A DNA stretch of 51,471 bases from Deferrisomatales bacterium (lineage in GTDB: Bacteria > Desulfobacterota > Deferrisomatia > Deferrisomatales > JARGFW01): the NCBI GenBank assembly GCA_029211085.1, contig JARGFW010000009.1:4830-56300 (forward strand), given 5' to 3'. Positions 24,737 to 32,965 of the stretch are shown one piece after another (the first letter of the stretch is position 1; every line of letters begins with the position of its first letter). The position numbers and the translations under genes were made by a program. The notes under the pieces were generated by a model. The model was not told where the DNA came from. It ran no database searches and saw only the letters and a program-made list of their open reading frames with translations.

Positions 24737-25533
24737 GCGAATACCGGCACAGCACAGACCCCGGGGGGGAGGGCTTGCGGGAACTCCTCGGTGTGGGCAA
24801 GGGGGACCTGGTATCCCTGGTGGGGGGCGGGGGGAAGACCACCTGCCTGTTCCGTCTGGCGGGGGAGTTGGCGGCTGCGGGAGTCGCCGTGGCCGCGACC
24901 ACCACCACCAAGATCATGGCACCCACCGACCAGGTCGGCGTGCGGCTGATCTGCGGAGGCTCCTACGAAGCGCTGTGCCGGGCCTTGGAACCACCCCCTG
25001 GCCCGGTTCCGGTGCTCGGCCTGGGGGTGATGCCCAACGGGAAACTGGAAGGCATCGCCCCCCAGTGGTGTGACCGGCTGCTGGGCGACGGCGCGGTCGA
25101 GGCCTTGCTGGTCGAGGCCGACGGGGCGCGGCGCAAACCGCTGAAGGCCCCGGGGAGCAGGGAACCCGTGGTCCCGGACGGGACCACCGTCTTCGTCGTA
25201 CTGGTGGGGCTATCCTGCATGGGGCGAACCCTGGACGACAGCGAGGTGTTTCGGGCAGACAGGGTCGCGGCGGTTGCCGGGCAGCCGCTGGGCACCCCCA
25301 TCACGGCCGAGACCGTGGCCCGCCTGCTGCTCTCCGAGGACGGCTTGCTGCGCGGCAGACCCGGTGTGGCCAAGACCGTGGTGTTTCTCAACCAAGCCGA
25401 CCTCCCCGGCGCCCGGGCTGCCGGAGAGGCCGTGGCGCGGAAGATCATTGCGGGTCCGACCCCGTTCGACCGGGTCATCCTGGGTTCTCTGCAGGCTGCC
25501 GCACCGGCATTGGAACTCTGGTACCGGGTATAG
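24733..25533 (+). CDS. yqeC: YqeC, selenium-dependent hydroxylase accessory protein
   Basis: A 266-residue P-loop-like protein of the YqeC family (putative selenium-dependent hydroxylase accessory protein). The N-terminus has SLVGGGGKTTCLFRLAGEL, an ATP-binding loop, then ATTTTKIM. The middle has VEADGARRKPLKAPG, which is very characteristic, and the last third VVFLNQADLPGA. It starts at GTG 24733 in a GTGA overlap with mocA. YqeC and YqeB track with orphan SelD proteins and labile-selenium hydroxylases. It is the last gene of the plus-strand catabolic region. Confidence 0.88.
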   Translation: MSEYRHSTDPGGEGLRELLGVGKGDLVSLVGGGGKTTCLFRLAGELAAAGVAVAATTTTKIMAPTDQVGVRLICGGSYEALCRALEPPPGPVPVLGLGVMPNGKLEGIAPQWCDRLLGDGAVEALLVEADGARRKPLKAPGSREPVVPDGTTVFVVLVGLSCMGRTLDDSEVFRADRVAAVAGQPLGTPITAETVARLLLSEDGLLRGRPGVAKTVVFLNQADLPGARAAGEAVARKIIAGPTPFDRVILGSLQAAAPALELWYRV

Positions 25534-25630
25534 GGCAGGGTTCCCGGGTGCCCGCCTGCGGCGTCCGCAGCACCCCCGCCGGTCCGCACTCCCCCGCAGT
25601 CCCGCCACTCCGCTCAGGGCGGGGCCGGGC

Positions 25631-26698
25631 CTACTCCACCCAGTCGGCCAGGTAGATGTCGGTGGCGCGGGGCTTGGTGGGGTTGCGGTTGGAGCCCCAC
25701 ACCAGTTTGCGGCCGTCGTGGGAGAACATGGGGAAGCTGTCGAACACGGCGTTGTCGGTGAGTCGGGTCAGTCCACCGCCGCCGGCGTCGATCAGGTACA
25801 GCTCGAAGTTGTGGCCGAAGCGGCCCAGATCCGGGTGCCAGTCGTCCACGTTGCTGGCGAACACGATGCGGCGCCCGTCCGGGTGCCAGGAGGGTGCCCA
25901 GTTGGTGGCGCCGTTGTCGGTGAGGCGCCGTTTGTTGGCGCCGTCGGCGTCCATCACCCAGAGGTCCAGGGGTACCGGCACGATATAGTCGTGCTCCATG
26001 CAGTCCCTCCACAGCGCGTGCTCTTTCGCCGTTTCCGGGTACCAAGCCCGCCACACGATCCGGCTGCCGTCCGGTGACCACCAGGGTCCACCGTCGTACC
26101 CGACCCGGTCGGTGAGGCGGCGCACCTGGGAGCCGTCCACGTTCATCACGTAGATGTCGAAGTCCCCTTCGCGCTGCGAGCCGAACACGATGTGCTGACC
26201 GTCGCTGGAGACGACGGGTTCGGCGTCGTACTTGGGGTTGTCGGTGAGCCGGGTCGGGTTCGAACCGTCGGCATCGGCGCGGAAGATATCATAGGGGTGG
26301 AGGGCCCAGATGTAGCGGGCCCCCCCCCGGGGTGCCGGCTTCGGGGGGCAGTCGCCGGGCAGGTGACTGGTGGAGGCGAACACCACCTGGCGGTCCCCTG
26401 GGAGGAAATAGGCGCAGGTATGGGCGCCGTGGTCGGGGCTCACCCGGCGCTTTTCCGAGCCGTCCACGTTCATGATCCAGATCTTGTCGCAGTTTTGATC
26501 TTGGCGATTGGACTGCCAGATCAGGCGGGTATCGTCCCAGCTGAAGTAGGCCTCGCCGTTGTCCCCGTCGGAGGTGAGTTGCTGGATGTTCACCAACTGG
26601 GGCGCGGCGTGGTTCCCCGCCGCGGGGGCCATCGGCGGGCGCTGGGCGCAGGCGAGCAGGGCGAGGCAGAACAGGGGAGGCAGCGCGTGTCGGGTCAT
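25631..26698 (-). CDS. TolB-like beta-propeller lipoprotein (PD40 repeats)
   Basis: A 355-residue secreted lipoprotein with a lipobox LALLAC (Cys 17). The rest is WD40-like PD40 repeats. Five clear copies of a D/N-x-DG-x3-RRLTD motif are seen (IMNVDGSEKRRV, RADADGSNPTRL, VMNVDGSQVRRL, VMDADGANKRRL, IDAGGGGLTRL), each joined to an F-S-x-DG blade. The fold is a six-bladed propeller like the C-terminal part of TolB. There is no TolB N-terminal domain and no tol-pal operon nearby, so it is not TolB itself. It probably binds a protein, or is anchored in the periplasm or outer membrane. It is convergent with yqeC. Confidence 0.72.
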   Translation of the reverse strand: MTRHALPPLFCLALLACAQRPPMAPAAGNHAAPQLVNIQQLTSDGDNGEAYFSWDDTRLIWQSNRQDQNCDKIWIMNVDGSEKRRVSPDHGAHTCAYFLPGDRQVVFASTSHLPGDCPPKPAPRGGARYIWALHPYDIFRADADGSNPTRLTDNPKYDAEPVVSSDGQHIVFGSQREGDFDIYVMNVDGSQVRRLTDRVGYDGGPWWSPDGSRIVWRAWYPETAKEHALWRDCMEHDYIVPVPLDLWVMDADGANKRRLTDNGATNWAPSWHPDGRRIVFASNVDDWHPDLGRFGHNFELYLIDAGGGGLTRLTDNAVFDSFPMFSHDGRKLVWGSNRNPTKPRATDIYLADWVE

Positions 26699-26731
26699 GG
26701 CAGTGCGTCCTGACGAGAGGGGTTGCGTGCC

Positions 26732-27010
26732 CTACAGCACGGTGATCACTCCGGGCACGGTGCGCAGGCCGGCGTAGACCGCCCGCAGCTCGTCCGCGTT
26801 CTCCACACGGGTGCTGAGGGTGACGGAGAGATAGGTGCCGTTGCGACTGGTGCGGGTGCGCCGTTCCAGGGTGCGAGACGCGCCGAGGGCGTCGCGGGCG
26901 GTGGCCTCGACCGCCGCGACGAACGCCTCCTGGTTGGGTCCCACCGCCTTGAACTCGAAGGGGGTGGGGAACTCCAGCAGGTCCTCGATCGGAACGGAGC
27001 GCTCAGCCAC
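26732..27010 (-). CDS. DUF493 family protein (YbeD-like)
   Basis: A 92-residue small protein of the DUF493/YbeD family. EFPTPFEFKAVGPNQEAFVAAV and the closing GLRTVPGVITVL are typical, with an alpha-beta ACT-like fold. The role is not known for certain; Escherichia coli YbeD is linked to lipoate metabolism by gene context only. Its start overlaps the stop of the preceding minus-strand gene by eight bases, so the two are translationally coupled. Confidence 0.8.
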   Translation of the reverse strand: MAERSVPIEDLLEFPTPFEFKAVGPNQEAFVAAVEATARDALGASRTLERRTRTSRNGTYLSVTLSTRVENADELRAVYAGLRTVPGVITVL

Positions 27011-27263
27011 CGCGCTTGCAGGCGTCCTGGCGCGCCTTCAACTGGCAGTTCGGGCAGGGTGCCCCGGCACCCGGGCTCATCCGGTCCAGGGTCTCGGCCT
27101 GGGCCAGCACCATGCGCACCCCGCACAGAGACCACGCCACGCCGTACTCCTTGTGGGCCTGCAGGTGCCAGAAGCCCTTGCCCGACGGGCGGAACCAGTT
27201 GCCTTCCTCGGCCAGATGCTCGGTGTCCTGGATCGACGGTGGGGTGTGGTCGTCGGAACTCAT
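27003..27263 (-). CDS. Small CxxC protein of unknown function
   Basis: An 86-residue protein that I do not recognise. It has one CPNC pair plus two further Cys (SLCGVR, DACKR) near the C-terminus, which suggests a zinc site or a redox pair, and a Trp-rich centre (GKGFWHLQAHKEYGVAW). The first 20 residues are acidic and look unstructured. It overlaps the DUF493 gene by eight bases. The coupling suggests a shared job, but no function can be assigned. Confidence 0.65.
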   Translation of the reverse strand: MSSDDHTPPSIQDTEHLAEEGNWFRPSGKGFWHLQAHKEYGVAWSLCGVRMVLAQAETLDRMSPGAGAPCPNCQLKARQDACKRGG

Positions 27264-27320
27264 GGGCGTGGGTCTCTTTCGGTTGGTGGTTGGGTCGAGG
27301 AGATCTTACCGAACCGCCGC

Positions 27321-27397
27321 CTGGCTGTCACGGCCCCGGCTGGGGCCCCGACAGCCAGACGCCCCGCGCCCGTCGGCGGGGAGCCGACGGGCGCGGG
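27321..27397 (-). terminator. Tandem stem-loops downstream of nrdJ
   Basis: Read on the minus strand, the first hairpin after the nrdJ stop is a perfect 15-bp stem (27363-27377 with 27383-27397, loop of five). The second has CTGGCTGTC/GACAGCCAG (27321-27329 with 27350-27358) with an inner GGCCCC/GGGGCC helix. No T-run follows, so Rho-independent termination is only probable. Either stem could also protect the 3' end. Confidence 0.6.
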
Positions 27398-27432
27398 TCA
27401 GGAACGGAACCGGGGCGTGGGGCGCGGGGGGG

Positions 27433-29676
27433 CTAGCCGCACTCCGAGTAGCCGCAGCCGCGACACAGCACACAGCCCTCTTCGTGCTCCACCGCGTCGC
27501 CGCACTCGGGGCAGGCGCCGCTCAGTGCCACGTGCTTCTCCACCTCGCCGTCGGGGTCCAGGCGGGACTGGATGGCGCGGGCCAGGGCGTCGGCACAGCT
27601 CACCACCTTGTTGGCGCCGAACCCGGCGGGTTTGTGGCAGGAGATGCCGCGCAGTTGCTTGACCACCGTGCGGGGGTCCATGCCCGAGCGCCACGCCATG
27701 GACACCAGCCGACCGATCGCCTCGCACTGGCTCGCGGCGCAGCCGCCAGCCTTGCCCATGGTGGTGAACACCTCGAACAGACCGCGGTCATCCTCGTTGA
27801 TGGTGACGTAGAGTGGTCCGCAGCCGGTCTGCATCTGGTAGGTGGTGCCGTGCAGGGCCCGGGGCCGGTCGCGCTTGGCCACGGCGGTGGGGTGGGCGGC
27901 GGCCGGTGCGTTGCCGGACGGCACGGGTTGTTGCTGGGCCGGGGAGGACAGCACCTGCCCCTCGCGGCTGCCGTCCCGGTAGATCGTGACCCCCTTGCAG
28001 CCCAGGTCGTGGGCCTGTTTGAACACCAGGGCGACGTCGGTGCGGGTGGCGGAGCGGGGGAAGTTCACGGTCTTCGATACGGCGTTGTCGGTGTGTTTCT
28101 GGAACGCCGCCTGCATGCGGATATGGCGGTCCGGGGTGATGTCGTGGGCGGTCACGAACACCTTGCGTGCCGCCTCTGGCACCTCGGGCAGGTCGTGGAG
28201 GGTGGCGCCATCGGCGATCTTGCGGGCCAGTTCCTGGGAGTAGAATCCCGCGGCCCGGGCTTGCTCGGCAAACACCTGGTTGACCTCCAACATCTCGGTG
28301 CCGTCCATCACCCGGCGCACGAACGCCAGGGAGAACAGGGGCTCCACGCCGGAAGAGCAGGCGGCGAGAATGGAGATGGTGCCCGTGGGGGCGATGGTGG
28401 TGCGGGTGGCGTTGCGGATCGGCCGCGCTCCGGGACGATCGTACACCGAGCCCTTGAAGTTGGGGAACGCGCCGCGCTCCGCGGCCAGTTCCTCGGAGGC
28501 CTCCCGGGCGGTGCGGTTCACGAACTCCATCACCTGCTCGGCCAGGGCCTCGGACTCCGGTGAGCCGTACGGCACCGCCAGGTGGTAGAGCAGATCGGCC
28601 CAGCCCATCACCCCCAGGCCGATCTTGCGGTTGCTCCGGGTCATCTGTTCGATCTGGGGCAGGGGGTAGCGGTTGACATCCACCACGTTGTCCAGGAAGT
28701 GCACGGCGCGGCGCACGGTGCGGCCCAGCCGGTCCCAGTCCAGTTCCCCCCGGCGGGTCATGCGGGCCAGGTTCACACTGCCCAGGTTGCAGGACTCGTA
28801 GGGCAGCAGGGGTTGTTCGCCGCAGGGGTTGGTGCTCTCGATGGTGCCGATGGCCGGGGTGGGGTTGTCGCGGTTCATGCGGTCGAGAAACACGATGCCG
28901 GGTTCACCGGTGGCCCATGCCTCCTCCACAATGGCTTCGAACACCTGGTGCGCGGGCAGACGGCCGGCCACGCTGCCGTCCTTGGGGTTGATCAGGTCGT
29001 ACTCCTCTCCCGCCGCCACCGCTTCCATGAAACGCTCGGTGAGCCCCACGGAGAGGTTGAAGTTGGTGAGGATGCGGGTGTCGTGCTTGATCCCGATGAA
29101 CTCCTGGATGTCCGGGTGATCCACCCGCAGAATGCCCATGTTGGCACCCCGGCGGGTGCCGCCCTGCTTGATCATCTCGGTGGCGGTGTCGAACACGCGC
29201 ATGAAACTGAGGGGGCCGGAAGACACCCCGCTGGTGCTGCGCACGGTGTCGTTCTTGGGCCGGATGCGCGAAAAACTGAAGCCGGTGCCGCCGCCGCTCT
29301 TGTGGATCATGGCGGTGTTCTTCACGGCCTCGAAAATTGATTCCATGCTGTCTTCCACCGGCAGCACGAAGCACGCCGAGAGTTGCCCCAGTTCGCGGCC
29401 GGCGTTCATCAGGGTGGGGGAGTTCGGCAGGAAATCGAGCCGGGCCATCAGGTCGTAGAAATCGGCGGCGGTCTGGTCGACGTCTGCGTCGGGGTCGTGA
29501 AGCCGGTCGGCCTCGGCCACCGCGCGGGCCACCCGGGCCAGCATCTCCTTGGGACTCTCCACCGGCACGCCGGCGTCATCCTTGCGCAGGTAGCGCTTCT
29601 CCAGAACGGTGATCGCGTTGGCCGAAAACTCGGGGGTCCGTTCCATGGGAATGACGCGGGCGGCAGACTCAGACAT
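27433..29676 (-). CDS. nrdJ: Adenosylcobalamin-dependent ribonucleoside-diphosphate reductase (class II)
   Basis: A 747-residue class II ribonucleotide reductase, which makes deoxynucleotides using adenosylcobalamin and so works with or without oxygen. It has the active-site NPCGEQPLLPYESCNLGSVN region, MIHKSGGGTGFSFSRIRP with the conserved glycine-rich loop, and a C-terminal Cys cluster (CPECGDAVEHEEGC, then CRGCGYSEC) that should bind zinc. A TSCPD-like domain precedes that cluster. The ATG at 29676 has AAGGAGGG seven bases upstream; a longer open frame beyond it lies in the promoter and is rejected. B12 is also needed by the mutase in this window. Confidence 0.95.
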   Translation of the reverse strand: MSESAARVIPMERTPEFSANAITVLEKRYLRKDDAGVPVESPKEMLARVARAVAEADRLHDPDADVDQTAADFYDLMARLDFLPNSPTLMNAGRELGQLSACFVLPVEDSMESIFEAVKNTAMIHKSGGGTGFSFSRIRPKNDTVRSTSGVSSGPLSFMRVFDTATEMIKQGGTRRGANMGILRVDHPDIQEFIGIKHDTRILTNFNLSVGLTERFMEAVAAGEEYDLINPKDGSVAGRLPAHQVFEAIVEEAWATGEPGIVFLDRMNRDNPTPAIGTIESTNPCGEQPLLPYESCNLGSVNLARMTRRGELDWDRLGRTVRRAVHFLDNVVDVNRYPLPQIEQMTRSNRKIGLGVMGWADLLYHLAVPYGSPESEALAEQVMEFVNRTAREASEELAAERGAFPNFKGSVYDRPGARPIRNATRTTIAPTGTISILAACSSGVEPLFSLAFVRRVMDGTEMLEVNQVFAEQARAAGFYSQELARKIADGATLHDLPEVPEAARKVFVTAHDITPDRHIRMQAAFQKHTDNAVSKTVNFPRSATRTDVALVFKQAHDLGCKGVTIYRDGSREGQVLSSPAQQQPVPSGNAPAAAHPTAVAKRDRPRALHGTTYQMQTGCGPLYVTINEDDRGLFEVFTTMGKAGGCAASQCEAIGRLVSMAWRSGMDPRTVVKQLRGISCHKPAGFGANKVVSCADALARAIQSRLDPDGEVEKHVALSGACPECGDAVEHEEGCVLCRGCGYSECG

Positions 29677-29723
29677 GAATCCCTCCTTAGGGAAATGAAG
29701 ACTGTATCTAGTACGAGGCGCGA

Positions 29724-29752
29724 ATGATACCCCAACAGGTTGTGGTATGGAA
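29724..29752 (-). promoter_or_regulatory. Candidate sigma-70 promoter of nrdJ
   Basis: On the minus strand a -35-like TTCCAT (+ strand 29747-29752) and a -10-like TATCAT (+ strand 29724-29729) are separated by exactly 17 bases. The transcript would start about 40 bases before the nrdJ ATG. The -10 box matches 5 of 6 consensus bases and the -35 box 3 of 6. Confidence 0.45.
29727..29748. promoter_or_regulatory. Palindromic operator candidate at the nrdJ promoter
   Basis: A 22-base palindrome fills the spacer between the -35 and -10 boxes and touches both. Half-sites are ATACC-x-CAAC and GTTG-x-GGTAT around an AG centre, with one mismatched pair. A repressor bound here would block RNA polymerase. 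It does not look like the usual NrdR box (ACA-x10-TGT type). The regulator is unknown. Confidence 0.5.
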
Positions 29753-29907
29753 TGCCTTTTTCGAATCATTCTAAGAAAAATACAGTCCGGGAGGGGCCAC
29801 GGGAAAGACCGGATGGCGGCGGGGCAGAGCGAACGGCGGGACCTGACGGCAGGGCGTGGGGATGGGCCGCTGCGGAGGGGCAGAAGGCGTGGTTGTTTCT
29901 CCGGTGG

Positions 29908-30282
29908 CTAGATGACGGAGGCGAGACCGGCGTCCACGAGGCGCAGCAGTTCGGTCATGTGAAACGGCTTCTTGAGGGTGCGCACGCCGGGAAACATCGC
30001 GGCGGTGGAGAGGAAGTTCAGCTTGCCGTCCTTGCCCCCTCCGGAGATCGCGATCACCGGCAGGGAGGGGGCCAGTTCGCGCAGTTCTCGAAGCAGGTTG
30101 AGGCCGCCTGCCTTCGGCATCAGGATGTCGGTGATGACCAGATCGGGGGTGGTGGCCCGGAACCGGCGCAGGGCTTCCTCCCCGTCCGCGGCCTCTTCCA
30201 CCTCGTACCCGGCGTCGGTGAGCAGGTCTCGCAGCACCTCGCGTACGGGTGCCTCGTCATCCGCGATGAGAATCTTGGCCAT
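29908..30282 (-). CDS. Single-domain response regulator (receiver protein)
   Basis: A 124-residue stand-alone receiver domain. Acidic pocket D8-D9, phospho-acceptor D52 in VITDILMP, S80 in the AISG strand and K105 in TLKKPF are all present, so it should be phosphorylatable. No output domain follows. Its start lies 26 bases inside the 3' end of the hybrid kinase gene, which couples their expression; it is the likely phosphotransfer target. The ATG at 30282 is chosen because translation starts directly with the receiver strand (MAKILIADDE). Confidence 0.88.
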   Translation of the reverse strand: MAKILIADDEAPVREVLRDLLTDAGYEVEEAADGEEALRRFRATTPDLVITDILMPKAGGLNLLRELRELAPSLPVIAISGGGKDGKLNFLSTAAMFPGVRTLKKPFHMTELLRLVDAGLASVI

Positions 30283-32953
30283 GTTCCGGCTCCTCCCCCT
30301 GGCCGGCGACGCGCTGCGGCGGCCAGCCGATCTCCGTGTCTCGGTCGAGAACCGTGCGCACCACGCGTCCCAACTCGTCCGGGCGCACGGGCTTGAAGAG
30401 CACGGCCCGGGCCCCCGAGGTCTGGGGGGTGAGGTCGCCGGCATCCCCGTAGTGCCCCGTGCACAGGATCACGGGCAGGTCCGGGCAGCGTTCCCGCAAC
30501 GCCTCGATCAACCGGGTTCCGCTCATGCCCGGCATGCGCTGGTCGGTCAGCACCAGATCGAACGGGACCCCCGGGGCGGCGAGCAGCTCCAGGGCCTTGG
30601 TGGCCCGGTCTGTGGCCGTGACCCGGTAGCCCTGCTCCTCCAACACTTCCACGAGTACCTCGGTGACCCCGGGTTCGTCGTCCACCAGGAGAATCCGTTC
30701 CGAGCCCTGCTGCGGGGCCCCCGGCGACTCCAGTGGCGGCTCCACGGCCGCCGCGGTGATGGGGAAGAGGAGGCGAAACAAGGTGCCGACCCCCGGTTGG
30801 CTCTGCACTTCGATGGTCCCGCCGTGGTCTTCCACGATGCCGTGCACCACCGACAGACCCAACCCCGTGCCTTTGCCTACTCCTTTGGTGGTGAAGAACG
30901 GTTCGAAGATCCGACCCTGCACCTCGGGCGCCATTCCGCAGCCGGTATCGCTCACCGTCAGGGACACCATCTGGCCCGCACCGTCGGGGTCGCCCCCGGT
31001 GTGGTGCTCCAGGCCGATCTTCAGCTCCCCTCCGTCGGGGTCCATGGCGTGTGCGGCGTTGGTGAGCAGGTTCATCAACGCTTGGTGGAGCTGCACCGGG
31101 TCGCCGAGGACGGGGGGCAGGTCCGGGGCCACCTGGTGCCGCACGGTGATGTTGTTCGGCAGCTGGATCCCCATCAGCTTCACCACTTCCTTCACCAGGG
31201 GGGCGAGCTGCAGCGGTGCTTTCTCCTTTTCGCTGGCGCGGCTGAAGGTGAGCACCTGTTCCACCAGTTCCTTGGCCCGCTCGGCGGCGCCGGCCACCCG
31301 CTGCAGCTTGCGATGGGCCGGGTCCTCCGTGGGGGTGTGGGCCAGCAGCATCTCGGCGTAACCGAGAATCGGCACCAGCAGGTTGTTGAAGTCGTGGGCG
31401 ATCCCCCCCGCCAGGGTGCCCAGCGCCTGCAGCTTCTGGGATTCCTTGACCCGCTCCTCGATCTGCACGTCCCGGGTGATGTCGCGCACCACCACGGCCA
31501 ACCGTTCCACCGCTCCTCCGGGACCCATCACCGGGGAGATCGAACACAGTTCCGGGTACGTCGTGCCGTCGCCGCGCCGGGCGGTGCGGCGCCCGGTCCA
31601 CGGCCGGCCGGTGGCGAGAACCTGTTCCAGGAGTTGGCTGCGCCCACCGGGGGTGGCCTCGCCCCCCGGGGTTTCCAGGTGACGTCCAACGAGTTGCCGG
31701 GCGGCAACGCCGGTGAGCTGCTCGAACGACGGGTTCACGTACTCGACGGTGCCGTCGGGAGCAGCGATGAGCACGCCGTCGGCGGTGTGTTCCACGGCTG
31801 CGGCGAGGCGCGCTAGATCCTTTTCCCTGGCCTGGAGTTGGTCCGCCATTTCATTGAGGGACATCGCCAGCCGGGCCATCTCGTCGCCGCCCTTTGCCGG
31901 CAGGCGATTGGCGTAGTCCCCGGCCGCGAACTTCCGGGTTTCGGTGGCGATCTGGGCCACATGTCGCCCCAGGGAACGGTTCAGCACCAGCGCGGTCCCG
32001 GCGGCGATGGCGATGCCGCCCAGCCCCAGAAGCAGAAGGGCGACCTGTCCCCGGCGGGAGGTCGCGGCGGCGGCCTGGGTGGACAGCCAGACCTCCCGGT
32101 GGATGTTGCGGGTGATCCAGGTGCCCGAGATGCGCGCCCCTTGCCACAGCTCGTGGGTATTCTCGTGGGCGTGGTCGAGGGTATCCGCCGAGGCATCCCC
32201 CCGGGCGGCCGCCTCGTCGTCCAGGTAACCCAGCACCGACGCCTGGATCTGGGTCAGGGTGCCCCGCAACCGCTGGATCTCCTCCTGCAATCGGGGCGAG
32301 AGGTTCAGCTCGAAGAGATCCCCGAGCCGGGAATCCGCAGTGTTCAGGAGGTTCAGCACCGAGGGAATCGGCGAGGGGCCCTGGGCCACGTAGATCGCCA
32401 GGTTCTGCTGCGCGACGCGCAGCAGGCTGGAGGCCTTCGCGAGCAGGGGCTGCGCGGCGGCACGGTGTTCCGGCGCCACGGCCCCTGCCAGCGGGTGCAG
32501 GCGCGTCCGCAGGCCGGCGATGCTGGCCTCCACCCCTGTGGTCTGCCGGGAGGTCGCCTCGCCTCGGGGTGTACCGGACGCCAGCAGCCCGGTGAGGGTG
32601 CCGAACTCGCCAGCCGCCGCCCGGACCGCACGCTGGTAGGCGTGCAGATCCTCGGCTGAGGTCGCCAGCCAGGGCTCCAGCGTGGCCACCGTCGCGCCCA
32701 GGCCGGCCAGCGGCCGCTCCACGTCGGCCTCCGTGACGCGGCGCTTCACGTGGTAGCCGTGGAAGAGATCGCCCGCTTCGCCCAACAGCAGCTCGACCGG
32801 GTAGATCACCCCCATGGCCGGAATGAAACGTTCCTCCACATCGGCGAGGATGCCAGTCACCCGGCGGGTCTGGAAAAACGCCGCGGAACAGATCAGGGTG
32901 AGGATCAGCACCAGGGCGAGCAGGCCAAGGGTCTTCAGGCGGGTGAAGGTCAT
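30257..32953 (-). CDS. Hybrid sensor histidine kinase (HAMP-PAS-HisKA-HATPase-REC)
   Basis: An 898-residue membrane kinase. A transmembrane helix (about 8-28) precedes a large periplasmic helical sensor (to about 300). A second helix and a HAMP domain follow (about 300-376), then PAS (about 383-500), and a HisKA domain with AGGIAHDFNNLL (H520). The HATPase domain has the N box (LLTNAAHAM), SDTGCGM and GTGLGLSVVHG. A C-terminal receiver domain has VDDEPG and LVLTDQRMPGMSG. The periplasmic domain is long and helical, suggesting a small-ligand or four-helix-bundle sensor. It overlaps the single-domain receiver gene downstream and lies 12 bases after the EB_dh-type haem protein gene, which may provide or accept the signal. 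Confidence 0.9.
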   Translation of the reverse strand: MTFTRLKTLGLLALVLILTLICSAAFFQTRRVTGILADVEERFIPAMGVIYPVELLLGEAGDLFHGYHVKRRVTEADVERPLAGLGATVATLEPWLATSAEDLHAYQRAVRAAAGEFGTLTGLLASGTPRGEATSRQTTGVEASIAGLRTRLHPLAGAVAPEHRAAAQPLLAKASSLLRVAQQNLAIYVAQGPSPIPSVLNLLNTADSRLGDLFELNLSPRLQEEIQRLRGTLTQIQASVLGYLDDEAAARGDASADTLDHAHENTHELWQGARISGTWITRNIHREVWLSTQAAAATSRRGQVALLLLGLGGIAIAAGTALVLNRSLGRHVAQIATETRKFAAGDYANRLPAKGGDEMARLAMSLNEMADQLQAREKDLARLAAAVEHTADGVLIAAPDGTVEYVNPSFEQLTGVAARQLVGRHLETPGGEATPGGRSQLLEQVLATGRPWTGRRTARRGDGTTYPELCSISPVMGPGGAVERLAVVVRDITRDVQIEERVKESQKLQALGTLAGGIAHDFNNLLVPILGYAEMLLAHTPTEDPAHRKLQRVAGAAERAKELVEQVLTFSRASEKEKAPLQLAPLVKEVVKLMGIQLPNNITVRHQVAPDLPPVLGDPVQLHQALMNLLTNAAHAMDPDGGELKIGLEHHTGGDPDGAGQMVSLTVSDTGCGMAPEVQGRIFEPFFTTKGVGKGTGLGLSVVHGIVEDHGGTIEVQSQPGVGTLFRLLFPITAAAVEPPLESPGAPQQGSERILLVDDEPGVTEVLVEVLEEQGYRVTATDRATKALELLAAPGVPFDLVLTDQRMPGMSGTRLIEALRERCPDLPVILCTGHYGDAGDLTPQTSGARAVLFKPVRPDELGRVVRTVLDRDTEIGWPPQRVAGQGEEPEHGQDSHRG

Positions 32954-32965
32954 GGTGGCAGCCGG

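Noticed and set aside
25534-25630. Bidirectional terminator between yqeC and the TolB-like gene
   Set aside because: Only a 6-bp CTGCGG/CCGCAG stem is seen (25556-25570) and there is no T-run.
26250-26290. tRNA T-loop-like GGTTCGAACC
   Set aside because: It lies inside the TolB-like coding frame and no cloverleaf can be formed. No tRNA was seen in the window.
25631-26698. TolB itself
   Set aside because: No TolB N-terminal domain and no tolQRA/pal genes; only the propeller is shared.
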